64,000 nt of DNA from Welwitschia mirabilis (GCA_051453625.1 JBOZIK010000001.1:23910359-23974358); one strand, 5' to 3'. Shown: positions 48,560-61,879, numbered from the stretch's first letter. The notes: generated by a model from the sequence alone, not told the origin. Program-made: numbers and translations.

Positions 48560-49330
48560 GATTCATTTTTGATTTCATCTAATTCATTAAGTTGTGTGAC
48601 CCTTTTTTTCTTATAACCTTCACATTTAAGTTCATGTTTTTAATTGTCAAGTAAGCCTTGTGCTCAAGTTCTATAGGTAGATAATAGGATTTTTCATAGA
48701 CTAATTTAAATGTTAACATCCCTAAGTGGGTTTTAAAAGTAGTGTGGTACGTCCATAAAACATCATTAAGCTTGAAAAGCCAGTCTTTCTATGTTGAATT
48801 TACTACCTTTTGTAAGATTTTCTTAAGTTTTCTATTCGTGTCTTCAACTTGGCCACTTGTTTAAGGGTGGTAAAGTATTAAAAATTTTTATGTAACCTTA
48901 TATTTAGTGAGAAGGTTGTTAAATATTTTGTTGAAAAAGTATTTTCTTCCATCATTAATTACAACATCTAGACAACCAAAGCATGTTAAGATATTTTCTT
49001 GAAAGAATTTAACCACCTTTTTAGCATTACTTATTTTAAGCATAAGCCTTAATCCATTTAAGAGATGACAATGTCTTGATGCTTGTTTAATGATGAATAA
49101 GAACCCTAAAAATCAATTCCAGAAATGTTAAAGGATTTAATAATAATAATGGGCTTTAAGAACATCATTTGCCTTCACAAAAGATTTCCTAACTTTTGAC
49201 AATTGTTATAAGATTAAAAATAAACATAGGATTCTTTAAAAATAGATGGTCAATAAAAACTAGATTGAAGGATTTTTGTAGTAGTTTTGTTGGCTTAGTA
49301 GGGACCCCCATAGATCTTAGAATGATAATG
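48560..49330 (-). pseudogene. Integrase remnant of the nested element
   Basis: On the minus strand near 48840-48882 is YHP, a stop, then TSGQVEDTNR, the block with the third catalytic acidic residue of integrase. The following block (48690-48840) has the LNDVLWTY-like and LVYEKSYYLPIELEHKAY-like features of Athila integrases. Stops and frameshifts are frequent. Confidence 0.85.
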
Positions 49331-49639
49331 TCTAACTATATCATGTATGTCAATTTGTAGGACACATTTGCAAATGATTTCGTCTAGATAGTATTTGAAA
49401 AGATATGGGCCACTGAAAAAAATTACTTGATTTGGTTTATAAATCTTTTTTTAATCATTGATGGTCTAGTGAGAAGGGATGGTTTTTAATACTAAGTACT
49501 TGGCAATATCTACAAACCAAGGTTCTTCCTTAACTGAAAAGAGATGTTTATCTGGAAGGTATCATTAATGGGAAGGTATATTTACATGTTCTCTTGAGTT
49601 AATTAAGAAAGATAATTGAATACTACATTATTAAAACCC

Positions 49640-50060
49640 TTTTTATATTTGATTTCTAAGTCAAATTCCTATAGGACAAGAATCCATCTAATCATTCCAG
49701 GTTTTGAATTATTCTTAGCAAAGAGATATCTAAGGGTCGAATGATTAGTATAGATAATTACCTTAGACCGTAAAAGGTATTGCCTAAATTCTCTAAGACA
49801 AATACTAAAGCCATTAGCGCTTTTTTTGTAATAGTTTAACTAATTCTCCTTTAAAGTTTTATTGACATAATAAATCATCATTGAACTTTTATCTATCCTT
49901 TGTCCTAAAATAGCCCCGATTGCACAATCACTAGTGTTATACATAAGCTCAAAAGCTAAGTCCCAGTTAGGTTGTTGAATGATTAGAGTGGAAGTTACTT
50001 TTTCTTTGAGTTGTTTGAAGGCTTATTGACATTCAGTGATCTAGTTAAGAATGGTGTCTT
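49640..50060 (-). pseudogene. RNase H remnant of the nested element
   Basis: The minus strand at 49860-49975 reads FELMYNTSDCAIGAILGQR, then IDKSSMMIYYVNK, the first two RNase H blocks. The usual ELMCDASD reads ELMYNTSD, so the catalytic Asp has become Asn by a G-to-A change. Confidence 0.9.
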
Positions 50061-50229
50061 TACTTAAAAGATCATACAGTGGCTTAAAGATTTTACTGAA
50101 ATCCTTGATAAATCTCTTATAGTATCTTTCATGTACTAAGAAATAATATCTTTTTATTTTTGAGGAATTAGTAGGTGTGTAATTAAAGAAACCTTAGTAG
50201 GATTGGTATGTAATTAGAGAAACCTTAGT

Positions 50230-50900
50230 AGGATCTACTTGGATTTCTTTCTTAGAGATGACATGTCCTACAACCATGCCTTGATTAACCATAAAGTGGC
50301 ATTTCTCCTAGTTAAGCATAAGGCATTTTTCAATATATTGCTTAAGGACATATTATAAGTTATTCAAGTAGTAGTTAAAAAAGATTCCATAGATCAAGAA
50401 GTCATACATAAATATTTTAACACCTGAATCTAATAAGTTGGAGAAGATTTTGATTATGCAACATTAGAATGGAAGGTGTATTGCATAGACTAAAGGGCAT
50501 TTATTTATAGAAAAATGTTCCATAAGAACAAGTAAAGGTAGTTTTGTCCTAATCCTCAGAGAAAATTTCAATTTTATTATAACCTAAGTACACATTTAAG
50601 AAATAGTAAAATAGATGCCCTATAAGTTGCTTTAGGATTTGGTCAAAGAATGATAGAGGAAAGTGGTATTTTCTTAAGACAGCATCTAAATTCCTATAGA
50701 TAATGCACGTCCTCCATTTTACTATAGATCTGGTATGGATAAGTTCATTATACTTGTTAGGAACAAGGGTAATTCCTACTTTTTTAGCCATAGTCTAAGT
50801 TAGACTGACCCATTTGCTATCTGAAATAGAGTAGATAATACTGTTATTAAAAAGTTTAATCACCTCATTTTTAATTATTTCCCTTACGATTGGGTTTATT
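50230..50900 (-). pseudogene. Reverse transcriptase remnant of the nested element
   Basis: An 80-codon open minus-strand stretch (50549-50791) reads KKVGITLVPNKYNELIHTRS, followed by CIIYRNLDAVLRKYHFPL, DQILKQLIGH and YLGYNKIEI. This is the fingers/palm start of Athila-type RT (compare NELIPTRxVTGWRxCIDYRKLN), with the first catalytic Asp region degraded (CIIYR for CIDYR). Downstream pieces are frameshifted. Confidence 0.92.
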
Positions 50901-51306
50901 TATCTCTAGGCTTTTCTAGATGGCTTGAAATTATCCTCTAAATAGATATGATGCATGCAAATGCTAGGATGAATGCCCCTAATGTTTAAGAGGGTTCATC
51001 TTATTACCTGCTTGTTCTTACTTAAGAGTTTAAGTAATTAAGCTTCTTGCGATGGGATCAGAGAAGAATTTATAACCATTGAGAGAGTGAATTTATTTCC
51101 TAAGAAAGTGCATTTTAGATTATTGTACATGGATTTAAGTTTTAAGTTGATTTTGTTTTGGATGACAGGACATGATTCTTCTTCTAAGTCATCATTTTCA
51201 AAAGAGTGAGAAGCAAATTCTTAATTTTCAAAAAGCGTTTTTATCCTATGCACATGCTTTAACTCTTCATCATTTGATGGCAACTTAATGGTAATTTAGA
51301 CAAGTA

Positions 51307-51345
<39 letters not shown>
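51307..51345. repeat. (TC)8(TA)n microsatellite
   Basis: About eight TC units run directly into about eleven TA units inside the nested element. It creates the RERERD/IYIYIY run in a minus-strand frame, which is not a real protein. Confidence 0.95.
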
Positions 51346-51759
51346 CTTTTTTTGTTTTGAAAAATTCTCCGTAATAAAGCCTTTTTAAAAAAAAACGTTT
51401 TGAATAGAATCAAAATTGCAAATACAATTAATTTTATAAGGATAAGAGCATATCCTTTTTTATTTATTTTATAAGCTCTTAAATTAAGGTAAAATAGCAT
51501 TAAAAATGTTTAGTTATATGTTCATGTTGTTAAAGAAAAGTTTTATTAATCTATTACTTCAAATACTTAAGGCATTTGAGGTTGCTAAGAATGATCCTCC
51601 AAATATGATAGGCACTAGTTAGTTCATTGAGTCCTCCATGTCCAAAATCACAAAGTATAGTAGGAAGTAGTAACTATTAACGCTAAGAATGATGTTTTCT
51701 ATGACTCCTAATGGAATCTTAATAGAGTTGTCTACTAATGAGAGTTATAGCTTCATGTT

Positions 51760-51860
51760 CTTAAGTCTTTCAAAGCCTAATTCTTTATAGGTTTTATAGG
51801 GAAGCTAATTTATACTAGATCCTAGGTCCAATAAGGCTTAGTTGAGTTATTTGTTTTCTA
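51760..51860 (-). pseudogene. Aspartic protease remnant of the nested element
   Basis: The minus strand reads ALLDLGSSIN, a stop, then LPYKTYKELGFERLK. This matches the Athila protease pattern LxDLGxSINLMP. The D-L-G core is visible. The Met after SINL is lost. Confidence 0.85.
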
Positions 51861-54800
51861 TAGTAATAGTTATTGTGGAATACCTAGGGTTTTATATTTT
51901 TATAGAAATTGGTTTTGGAGAATTGCACTTGTTTGTTAAGCTAAAAATGCTTTACTTTTTACATTCATCTGCATTTTGATAACACACAAACCTTTAAGGA
52001 ATTTGGTATACAAAGGTACTTTCTTAATGGCTTCTAGGAGAGGGATGTTTATTTTAACTTTTTTGAAATTTTTAGAGCCTTCAATTACTTTTTTCATTAT
52101 GTCATTCTTCCATAGTTGTTAGAAAAAAGTTAAGGATTCTTTGTATATGAATAATGGATCGTCATTCTTATTCCTTTTCTTGTATTCTATGGTTTTTTTT
52201 TCCTTTAGGCTTATTTTGTATGGTGGATTTTCTAGCTTTTTCCTACTTCTAAGATGTATAGATCTAGTTTCTTCTCAGTGTTCTACCCCTTTAGGAAACC
52301 TATCTCCTTTTGAGTTTAATTGGGTACTTATGGAGAGTTTCCCTATTTCTCTTTGGTCTATTGATGAAAGGATGTGAGTAATAGTTTGTTGGAGTTGGTG
52401 TATGCTCTCTTTAATTCTTTAATTTATTTAAGCTTGTGATTCCATAAACTTTTTAATGGTTTCCTCCTATGGGTTAGATGAAGTCATTTGATGGCTTATT
52501 GATAAAGGATAAGGTTGGGAAGATGAGGGAAACAAATTTTTAGGCTTATAATTTTGTTATGGGTTACTATCCTATTTCCAAGAGAAATTGGGATGGTTTC
52601 CCTAACTGGGATTGTAAGTGTTTAAGTATGGGTTGTTTTCAAAATTTTATCATTATTGCCCTACTATATTTACTTGCTCATTTACTATATTTTGGAATAA
52701 AGGAATGCATGAACATTCAGTAGGTACATAGGTATTAATGTGACAAATTAAACACTTAGGTTTAGTGACCATGAATGAGGGTGAGGATAAGGTGGTCATC
52801 GATTCTAATTTTCTTACTAATTTATCTATTTTATTATTTACCTAAAAAATTTTGAAAACCTTAAAAACACTTGTTGACCTAATCTGATGATGTGATCTTG
52901 AGGGTTTGATAGGTTTTCTTTATTTTTTGAGATCTTGGCTACACTTTCTAAGTACTCTCAAATCTCATCTAGGGACATGCTAAGAAAATTACCCCGGCTC
53001 ATCTTAGAAGAAACTTATTTTCCTCCTTGGCTCAAAACTATGTTGGGATATTTAAGTAAATGATCTTTAAATAATTCTAAGATATAAGAAAAGTTTCATG
53101 ATCCTTCTGTTAAAAATTCATGATTTCTTTCCTTAGGACATTTATGTTATGATTGGGAAAGAATTTGGAGATAAAAATCTTTACTTAGATTTGTTCAAGT
53201 TGTAATAGAAAAGGATTTTAAGGTATGTAACTAGGATTTTACCTTTTTTTTTAAGGAAAAGGGAAATAAAATAAGCATAAGTGTATTATAAGTGTTAGGA
53301 TACTAAGAAATGGTTGATGGAACACACTTGAATTATTTAAGATTGAGGTATGAGTCCTCAGATTCTAATCCATGGAAATAATACAAGAGTTATATAGTAA
53401 AAGGTTTTAATTCTAGCCTCTAGTTAATGGATGATAATACTATGCAATAGGGTGTTCTTAGGCTTTCTGATTAGAAGTACACAAAGGATTTGCCTAGATT
53501 GATTAGCAATAACAGTAAGAAAGGCTTGTTGTTTGACTACTTCTTAAGTAAAATAGTAGGTTGTTAATCTATTGATTATCTTCTAGTTGAACAAAGAACC
53601 ATTTAAGAAATCTTAAATATTAAGTGGGTCATTCAGGTTTTGTTGTGGTTTTTGTGATGAAGCAGTTTATTGGTTACTTTAGTTATTTTGAGAGAATGAG
53701 GTTTGGTCTCTCTAGAACTTATCACAAGCTTAGTTTCTAAATTCTTACATTATCTCATGATCTATGTAGAAATCCATGTTTTTGTGGGTTAGTCTTTTGG
53801 ATGTGTCATGTGTCTAAGTCATGCAAGAATAAGTTTAGAAGGTTGCAAGTAGGTTTTATATAGTTTTCAAATCAAATTTCACAAAGCCTGCAGGTTGGTT
53901 GGGTTTTAGAGGTTGCAAAAAAGATTCTATCAAAAACTAAGGATGTTTTGGGCCAAAAGAATGGTGGTGCTAGTGAGGAAATGTGGCATTGTCAATTAAA
54001 TTACAAGTTATAGATTCAGTTTTCATACATAAGTTAACAAAATCATATAAAATGGAGTTCTTATATATGGTTATCTTAAATTTTTTTCCTTATTTGTCTT
54101 CTTATTATGTACAAGACCAAATTTCTTTACTATTTCCTTAAATGGGATGCATTCTATAGCCTCTAAGAGTATTATTTATCTTTTGAGATTTTCAATGCCC
54201 ACCTAGGTCTGCTTCACCTTAAAGATCTTTTACCACATTGAATGAGGAGTTGTAAGTTAGGTATAGCCCTACATGAGTTCATTAATCAAGTTATGTAGAT
54301 GGAGGAGGTTATCAAATCCCTTGGCATGTGTGCATTGTAGAAGTGTGTTTTATATATGATATAATAACATGCTTTAGGATTCCCCAATATCACATAAAAT
54401 TATTACAGTAATAGGGTCACAACAAATTAGAACTAAAATAAAAAAACATGATCTAAATGTAATTAAAATCATAAGAAATATTTTTAGAGATTTTATCATT
54501 TAAAAAATGTAGTAAAATTATAGAAATAGAAATGCAAAGAATTGCAGCAAAAAAAGGAAAACACACAACATAATGCAAAGTATGTTAAGAGTTTTTTGAA
54601 ATTTTTAACTCTAAAAACAACCTATAAATAAATGTTAGACCTATATTAAAAAAATTATAAAATAATAAAAAACAAACTTTAAAATAATTCAGATCAGTTT
54701 GGGTAATACTAGAAGGATTAGTACCAATTAGAAAGAGACTAAATACATAAAACAAAATAAAAAGGACTAGCTTAGGTATCACTAGAAGAAGGACCAGTAC

Positions 54801-54897
54801 ACACCACTAGAAAGATAAAAACTATGTATAAAACTTGCAAAAATAAAAACTAGTAAAATAAAAACTAGTACTTCTTTGAGATGCTATCATACTGTTA
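51861..54897 (-). pseudogene. gag and leader region of the nested element, unresolved
   Basis: By position this region must hold gag and the leader. On the minus strand it has Asn/Gln/Lys-rich stretches with many stops, but I could not read a definite gag core or zinc knuckle. A 78-codon plus-strand frame at 52141-52377 and a 65-codon minus-strand frame at 54585-54782 look like chance. Confidence 0.5.
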
Positions 54898-54915
54898 TCT
54901 CTAGCAACAACACCA
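54898..54915 (-). promoter_or_regulatory. tRNA-Asp primer-binding site of the nested element
   Basis: On the plus strand TCTCTAGCAACAACACCA matches the tRNA-Asp 3' end TCCCCGGCAACGGCGCCA at 12 of 18 positions. All six differences are C-to-T or G-to-A. It lies five bases from the LTR edge. Confidence 0.88.
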
Positions 54916-54920
54916 AAATC

Positions 54921-56251
54921 TAATTAATTCAATACAATGAACCAAATTTAAATCTAAGTTTTCACTTAGCTATCGTTCTTCCTCAGGGATAACATGGGTT
55001 TAGGTTTAAAATTGCACTGACTAAATTGTAATATAAGTTACAAATTTTAAGAAAAGAGAAAAAATAAAGAGATGATTTTTAGAATTGGATTTGAGATTTA
55101 TCTTGAGAAAGTAGAAAAGAAAACTACTATAAGGTATCACCTATTCGTCTTAATAAATCCTTTACTCTAATGTTATTCAATCATCTTCCTACAAAACACT
55201 TAAAATCATCAAGTGCTTTTAGTTAAATTCATGGGGCATAATCTCATCCACCATATGATATATAGTAAATTTAATTAATACTTTAGTCTTAAAATTATAA
55301 TAGAAAGTAAGAACTCCTAAAGTACTTAAAATCTATGAAATTAAAAGACTTAGAGTGATTAAATATAATTGAAATAAATTTGATGATTAAAGTAGTTACT
55401 TAAGCATTCCAGTTATAATATTACTTATGAATTAAAATCAAGGGGAAATCACTTTTACATTATAAAAAGCAATAACTTTATAGTAAAGCAAGGAAGAAGT
55501 AAAAAGAAGTCTTTAATAATCCTAAAAGACTTGCTTACTCTCTAAATATTCACTTAGAAGGCCATTACAAGTTAATGCTCAAAGGTTTTATAATTCTTCA
55601 AGCTAAAGATAATACAAAGAAAGGTTTAAGACCCTTTTATAGTAAGATATGGTAATGAGGGGTGGATACAAGCCCTTGGCTTATAGCATTATGTGGATAG
55701 TTACATAATTATGTTAGGTATAATGGTTTTTCTTCTTTTCTAATTACTAAAGATGCTTATGACAACACTAACACTTGGCTCCAGAATGTATCATATGCTA
55801 CCAATCACTGACCATGTTATGAATCTCCACCATCATCCTAATCAATCCTATCAAATGTCACTCTACAAATCCTCCTCATTAATGTCATGTATCATTAATA
55901 ATGCAATTCATTTATGATGTGGAATTAGATTAAGCTCATAACTTCATTTTATCTAATTTTATATGACAATCTAAGAATGTGAGTTTAAAAGAAATCTGCA
56001 TAGAAAGGTCATGGTGCTAATGGTCATAAATGGTAGTACAATGATTTAGATCTAATGATTATAAGATTAAGTGTTATTCTTCAATTAAGCTTAAGTAACC
56101 TAAAAATTTCATGGGAAATACTTAAGTCCATAAACAATGTAAGAATCAATAAAAGACATATTTTTATGATGAAATCAATGATATTAATGTCTTCCATTAA
56201 GATTAATTACTTATTTAATTTAATCTTAATTTAAAGTTTTACATGTTAACA
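54921..56251 (-). repeat. 5' LTR of the nested Athila-like element
   Basis: Aligns with 45837-47043, is 1331 bp, and is next to the primer site. It is followed by the target duplicate TCCCT at 56252-56256. Confidence 0.92.
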
Positions 56252-56256
56252 TCCCT

Positions 56257-56520
56257 TTCTAATATGTACTGGGTGGTATCTACCCTTTGAATATACATTA
56301 CTAAACCAATATGGTCTTTATAAGTTATCTAAAATATCATCCATGCATGGTATGAGAAAATGATATTTCATTATAATATGATTTATGACTCTAGAATCTA
56401 TGCCTATGCACCACCCTTTTCCATCCTTCTTAGCTGTCAATGCTACTAATGTAATACATGATCTAGAACTCTTCTTATTGGCTTTTCTATAAAATACTCT
56501 CAACTTGTTTTTGTAGTTCT
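56257..56520 (-). pseudogene. Reverse transcriptase, first half (outer element)
   Basis: The 61-codon open stretch (56318-56503) contains KKDGKGWCIGIDSRVINHII and KYHFLIPCMDDILDNL. These are RT blocks 1-2 of gypsy elements (compare GxWRMCVDxRAINxxTxKxRxPIPRxDDxLDxL). A few codons on, a decayed FSK..L.SGYH block reaches the nested insertion point. Confidence 0.92.
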
Positions 56521-57427
56521 TTCTACTTTACTAAACTCATTCTATAGACTTTAGGATTTGGAAGGCTTATCTCAAGAACCAAATCAATCTGATGAAAAAT
56601 GCTTAGTTCTATAGGTAAGACATTTGATAAGTTTACTACTAATATATTAAGAACTCCTTTAATAGTATCTAAACCTTATTTTAAATGGACTTATTGCTAC
56701 AACTTACACTTAGTGTAAGTACTACCACCATCCATTCATAAAAGTTATAAATTTGTTATAAAGCTTATCTTCTTAGAATCATGTAAAACATAGTTCTTCT
56801 CTCTTTTACTTAATGAATAAGTGTGTGATTACTCTTGAAAACTAAAGATTTTGAATCTTCATCCAATGAGATTTATTATATCTATGGTATTTTTCCTTCT
56901 ATTATAGCATGCTTCTTATAAATCCATGGCTTATCTAACAAAATATGATAGAAATCGAGAAGAATAACATTAAACAAAACATAGAATTATAGGCTTTCAA
57001 TCTCGAAACATATGTAAAACTCTCCATTAATGATTTTATTAAAGTGATTCTAAATTGAACTTGTCTTACATATTTTTGGATGTGTTAATAATATCATCTC
57101 CAAATATGATGACACATATTTTGAAATTACATTATTTAAGCTTCCATCACCCACTATGATTTAGTTCTATACACTCTAACCAAAACTAAAAGAGTTCTTT
57201 TTGTTCTTCATTGGAGGTCTAAATTTGCACATATGCATTTATGGCTTATCTGGAAATAATGATATTATGACTAGATTTACTTTGTATTATTTCATAAGTT
57301 ATTTTTTATTCATTTCTTATTAGTGTTTTAGATATTTTTACAACATGAAACTAATTACATCTTTATTTAATAATTAGTTCTTTAGCCTTTTTACTCTTTA
57401 ATGGCTTTTCTATTCTATACTTTATAG

Positions 57428-57469
57428 GCACTCAAATGATTTATGACCTACCTATTCACAACTAAAACA
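57428..57469 (-). pseudogene. Gag zinc knuckle (CCHC) of the outer element
   Basis: On the minus strand the codons read C-F-S-C-E-stop-V-G-H-K-S-F-E-C, an exact CX2CX4HX4C spacing. The only break is a TAG, probably from CAG. It binds nucleic acid in working gag proteins. It sits about 1 kb before RT, as expected, and the rest of gag (57500-58480) is poorly readable. Confidence 0.85.
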
Positions 57470-58483
57470 TGCCCCTTATAAGACTATTATTCCTTCAAAT
57501 CTTTCTCGCATGCTAACTCTTCAACATGTTTTTCTAGAAGACATTTAGTTTTTGCTAAGAATAATCATTTTCATATCTAATTTTTCTCCTTTATTATTAT
57601 TTAATTATTTTTTTCTTCTTCCTTTTTCATGATCTCTTCCTTCTCATCCTTCTTTAGTTAAAGCTTTTTTCTTTTGTTTGTTTTGAAAATATCCTTTCTT
57701 CTTTTCATTTAGTAAAATGAAATGCTTCTTTACCCTTATGGGATTAATTAGATTTATTTCATATTGGATGAAATATTTAAAATTATTAATATACCTGACC
57801 ACTTTTTCTTAGGTTTCTTGCATAACTCGTACTTAAAGAACATGTGGTAGAAGTATTCTATATACTCCATCATAAAATGGTCTTCCTACATAATCTTATA
57901 GAATTATTAAAACATCTCTTGCTAGTCTATTGTAATAATAACTTAACCTTTAATTTTATCATTATATTTTCACATGATTAGTCTTTTTCTTATCTTTTAT
58001 TGATCTTTAAAATTGTAGATGATTCCATCATGTGACTTTTAAATCCTTAACTTTATTACTACAAATGTTTCTTTAATTCTTTGTTCAATCTCCTCTAGAT
58101 AAAATTAGCTTTCAACCTTATGAATTAAATCTATCTTGCTTTTGGATCTAAATATTCTTTAAAATAACATATCTTCATTTTTTCTTACTTTCTAATCCAT
58201 GAGAAGGGTCTTACATCCCCCATATATTATAGGTCTAGCTCTTATTTTTATCCTTCTAGAATAACACTTTTTATTGCTTCATGCTCCTCATGTGATCCAA
58301 TATTTGATGGAGACTTCCTTCCTTTGGAGAATCCTAATGTCCTTTAATATCACTTCAAGTATTATTATGATGTTATGACCTTAGTGAAGATTGTCATATT
58401 TCTTTAATTTATTCTTTTTCTTTGAACTTCACTTCTTCTTTTATTCATCTCTGTATGCTAATCCCCTTTTACAAGTTCATTCC

Positions 58484-58496
58484 TACCTTGGTACCA
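58484..58496 (-). promoter_or_regulatory. Initiator-tRNA-like primer site of the outer element
   Basis: The minus strand reads TTAG then TGGTACCAAGGTAGG just inside the 5' LTR. This resembles the plant iMet primer site TGGTATCAGAGC. Confidence 0.6.
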
Positions 58497-58500
58497 CTAA

Positions 58501-58920
58501 TGTAGATAGATAAAACAGAAAATAAAAGAAAATATGAAAATGAATTATAGAACTCTATAATACAGCTTTAATAGAGGCTAAAATAACAAACTCCACTTCT
58601 AGTTTTGATTTAAATTTTAAAAAAAACCACTATACATATAATTTTTTTCTTTTATTTACATAGAAAAAAAGAATGATTTTAAAATCATGTTAAGAAAAGG
58701 AAGGGACGGAGTGGGAGAAAGAAAGGGTATGAATGATTCCTGCTCATTTGATTCTTCCTTACATATAAAAATTGAAGTGAATCATATTCATTTACTATGA
58801 ATGAGCATTATTATTATAGAATATTAAAAATTTATAGAAACTTAGGCTTTATCATTTTTGTATTTGAATTTTGTAGGTGTTAGGTACTAGCTCTTACTTG
58901 GATGTTGAAAATCTGCATCA
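58501..58920 (-). repeat. 5' LTR of the outer gypsy element
   Basis: On the plus strand it runs from TGTAGATAGATA to ATCTGCATCA, 420 bp, so the minus-strand LTR starts TGATGCAG and ends CTACA. Its right half aligns with 43187-43407. Confidence 0.8.
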
Positions 58921-61200
58921 ATTAAGGCTTATTGGATATTTTACAATAGTGACTAGACATTACCAATAATAGTCCTATTAGGGGGAGATGTATTTAAAAT
59001 ATCGAACAAAAAGGGCCACTCTATGTGGTCCATAATCTTATAGTTATGGCTATCTTAAAGCATTCAAATTCTTGAGCTTAAATCAATTCCTTATATTACT
59101 TTATTTAAAGAGTAACTAATCTTTATTCTCCTTATGATTGTCCTAATCAGCATTAACCCTCATTTTTCCAAAATATCTCCTAAGTAACCTATAAATAAAC
59201 TATATTATATTATGCTACTATAGCCATAAGTGATTGACCAACAAATTATCTGATAAGCAATACCATTTTAACCAAACTCTACAAAACTCTATCTTAATTT
59301 CAACAACCCAATATAGGTCTAACTATGAAATTCAAGGAAGATGTATTAAACATAAAAGAAGTCATAATTTAAAGGGACTTCCTTAAAGGTAGTGTAATAT
59401 AAGAAAATAGAAACATTACTTGCCTAATACTTTATTAAGAATATGATTAATAGAATGATAAATATTTCTTAAATAAAAGAAAAAATAAGATTGAAGCTAT
59501 CTACAGTCATGAGAATGAAGTGTAAAGTAGTTTGTAACATAGGACTATGGACTACTCATACATCTAGATTTGACCTACTTATTTTAATGCAACTTATATA
59601 AGTGCTCATTGGGTGTGAACTTACAACATATGCAATTAAGTAATCAATCCATCTTTTATCATATCATCTCATATAAGGTAAATTTATGAGCTCAAATTTT
59701 GATAATGAATTATCCTTACAACTTATGGAAGAATATTCCCATCTATTAAAATATCCATGTGAAGCATAACTCTTTGACAAAATAGACTTCCCACCATTCC
59801 ACATTGTGAAATAATTGTAACTACATATCATCATGATTCATTTGATGTTGAAAGCATAAGACTTATAAGTAATATGAAGATTAAGCAATTCTTGTACCAC
59901 TACCTCCTATGGATTACCACATGAACTTAAATGTCTATTGTCATCTTTGTTATTAAGTTTATCATACCATCCTAGTACACCATTACTCTAACTTGATTTG
60001 ACATCCTAAGGGACTTTTATACCATAAAACTAGCTTTTATATCATTACATCCACCATTACGCCTTAATGAGAGGAAATAACCAAGTTGAACATCTAAGAA
60101 AACTAAATTTTTAGCATGTACAATAAAATTAAATGATTAAAAAGAACAACTTCTAATGGATAATTATAACCAATGGTAAAATAGAATAGTCCAACTTCTA
60201 AGTTATATTAATAAGCTATCCATAATCTTCCTCATCTCCTCCACATACCTTAACTAGAAAGGATCTAGTATGAATAGATTGAAAATAAATAGAATCAAGT
60301 GAGTAGAAAAAAACCTTATGACAATCACAAAAGAAACTATAAACTCATCTACTTAAATAAAAGAGGTGTTTGTACTATATGGACTTTCAAGTGAAAAAGG
60401 CAAACATATCTATTCTTGACTATACTAACCCTAGTATTAGTCATTACCTATGAAAAAGATTAATAGTATAATAAGTACATAACTATGAAAACCAATAGAA
60501 CCATCATTAGTAGAAAGGTAAGGATAGCCTAATGATCCTAGAAAAATAGCTTTACTTATTATGTTGTAAAGTAAGTAAAAAAGAAGTAGATTTAGTACAT
60601 TCACTTTTATATACTAGTAAATACTAGAAGATGAACCTCACATACTCCTTGCTATAGAGGCTTTTCTTTATTATAATACATTGTTATGTAAAGATCAAAA
60701 ACATTCCTAGTACACCCACATATGTGAGATAGAAAACATAAAAGAACTAGTAATATGAATATAATATCTTATAACTAACAACTAGAAAGGTCCTATTAAT
60801 AATGAAAGACATTGCAAAATAGATCTAGGTAGAAGATAATAAGAGTTGATATTAAAGATGTGAAATGGGTTTTGATTAATTGCCCAAGAGGTTAGGATAA
60901 ATATTTAATAAAACACACTCATGTAATGCATCAAAAATGCTATATGACTAATATTTTTCACTATCTAAGATGATATAAGATGATATAAAATACAAACATA
61001 TCTATCTTCTTGTTATAAAAGATGGTGATATCAAATGAATCCACACTAGAATATAATAAGTAAGGCTTAGTTGTCATGTTAAAAAAATGCAACATAATCA
61101 AACAAGGAAAATGTCTAGGATCTAATAACTCTTTACATTAATTATAGTAGTGGATAGAAATCATCAAACATATGATACTAGGTATGAAGTTTAAAAGGAT
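58921..61200. other. 2.3 kb with no recognisable gene
   Basis: AT-rich and without open frames or LTR pairs that I can see. If the pol fragment after it was once complete, its RT and gag should have lain here on the plus strand, but no RT motif is readable. Confidence 0.4.
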
Positions 61201-61219
61201 ACCCCAGCTCCTCACAATA

Positions 61220-61640
61220 CCTAATAGTGGAATATGACTTCTGGAAGTGATCCTTGCTTTTTGAATTAATATGTAATGAATGTTAGGAGTAGTTATTGGA
61301 TGAAGAAAAGGTATATCATATTCAAGTGACCTCTTTCTAATCCTTAACTTAAGTATTCCACTATTGAAAAATAGTTTTTTGTATTAGCATTTACCTAAAA
61401 AAATTTCATTATTATCTTATTGGTCAATATGTTATCATCTTTACTGACCATGACACTCTTAGATATCCTTACAATAAGAAGGATGTAAAATCATATTTAA
61501 GTAGATGGATGATTTTAATATAAGAAATTAATGAAAAATTTAAAGATAAGAAAGAATATAAAAAACTTGTTGCTAATGATATTTCTTGTATTTATTATAT
61601 TAATGCCACATCTCTACCAATTAATGATTTTTTGCCATGA
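61220..61640 (+). pseudogene. RNase H remnant of a plus-strand Athila/Tat element
   Basis: The plus strand has a decayed FELMCDASD-like block (LLFELICNEC, about 61255-61290), KYSTIEK (61345), then HYYLIGQYVIIFTDHDTLRY (61410-61467) with the TDH box, and KKDVKSYLSRWMILI (61477-61520). These match the Athila/Tat RNase H in order and spacing. Confidence 0.88.
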
Positions 61641-61879
61641 AAAAAATGTATGCATCTTTTCTATACCCTTGGTATGCTTCTTTGTTACTTATATTTTTAA
61701 TCAAGTATTGCCTTTCAATCTGATTTAGTACGAAAGATATTTTTTCTTTCATGAGTTTAAGTATTAATTTTGAAAGCCATATTTCATATATACATCTTAT
61801 TTTAAGTAAATCTTTAACAAATGTATCCCCATGTTAAAAATCCATTAGAAAGATGTTTATGAAGGTTCTTATTAGAAAC

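Larger units (their letters stand above)
45837..56251 (-). mobile_element. Nested Athila-like Ty3/gypsy element with perfect TSD
   Basis: LTRs at 45837-47043 and 54921-56251 align along their length. The host 5-mer TCCCT lies at 45832-45836 and 56252-56256, and the host RT reading stops and resumes at these points. A tRNA-Asp primer site, protease, RT, RNase H and integrase remnants follow in gypsy order on the minus strand. At 10.4 kb it has a typical Athila length. It inserted after the outer element but is itself decayed. Confidence 0.93.
43187..58920 (-). mobile_element. Outer Ty3/gypsy element (chromovirus-like), split by a nested element
   Basis: On the minus strand the order is 5' LTR (58501-58920), primer site, gag with zinc knuckle, RT first half (to 56257), then the nested element. 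RT second half, RNase H, integrase and a truncated 3' LTR (43187-43407) follow. Integrase and RT motifs (IMVIVGCFSKIAHF, GWCIGIDSRVINHIIMKYHF) are closest in style to plant chromoviruses. No chromodomain was identified. Every domain has stops. The left part of the 3' LTR is missing, so no target duplication can be checked. Confidence 0.85.

Noticed and set aside
51285-51500. 71-codon minus-strand frame with RERERD and IYIYIY runs
   Set aside because: The runs come from a TC/TA microsatellite, and the frame lies between RT and protease in another frame of the nested element.
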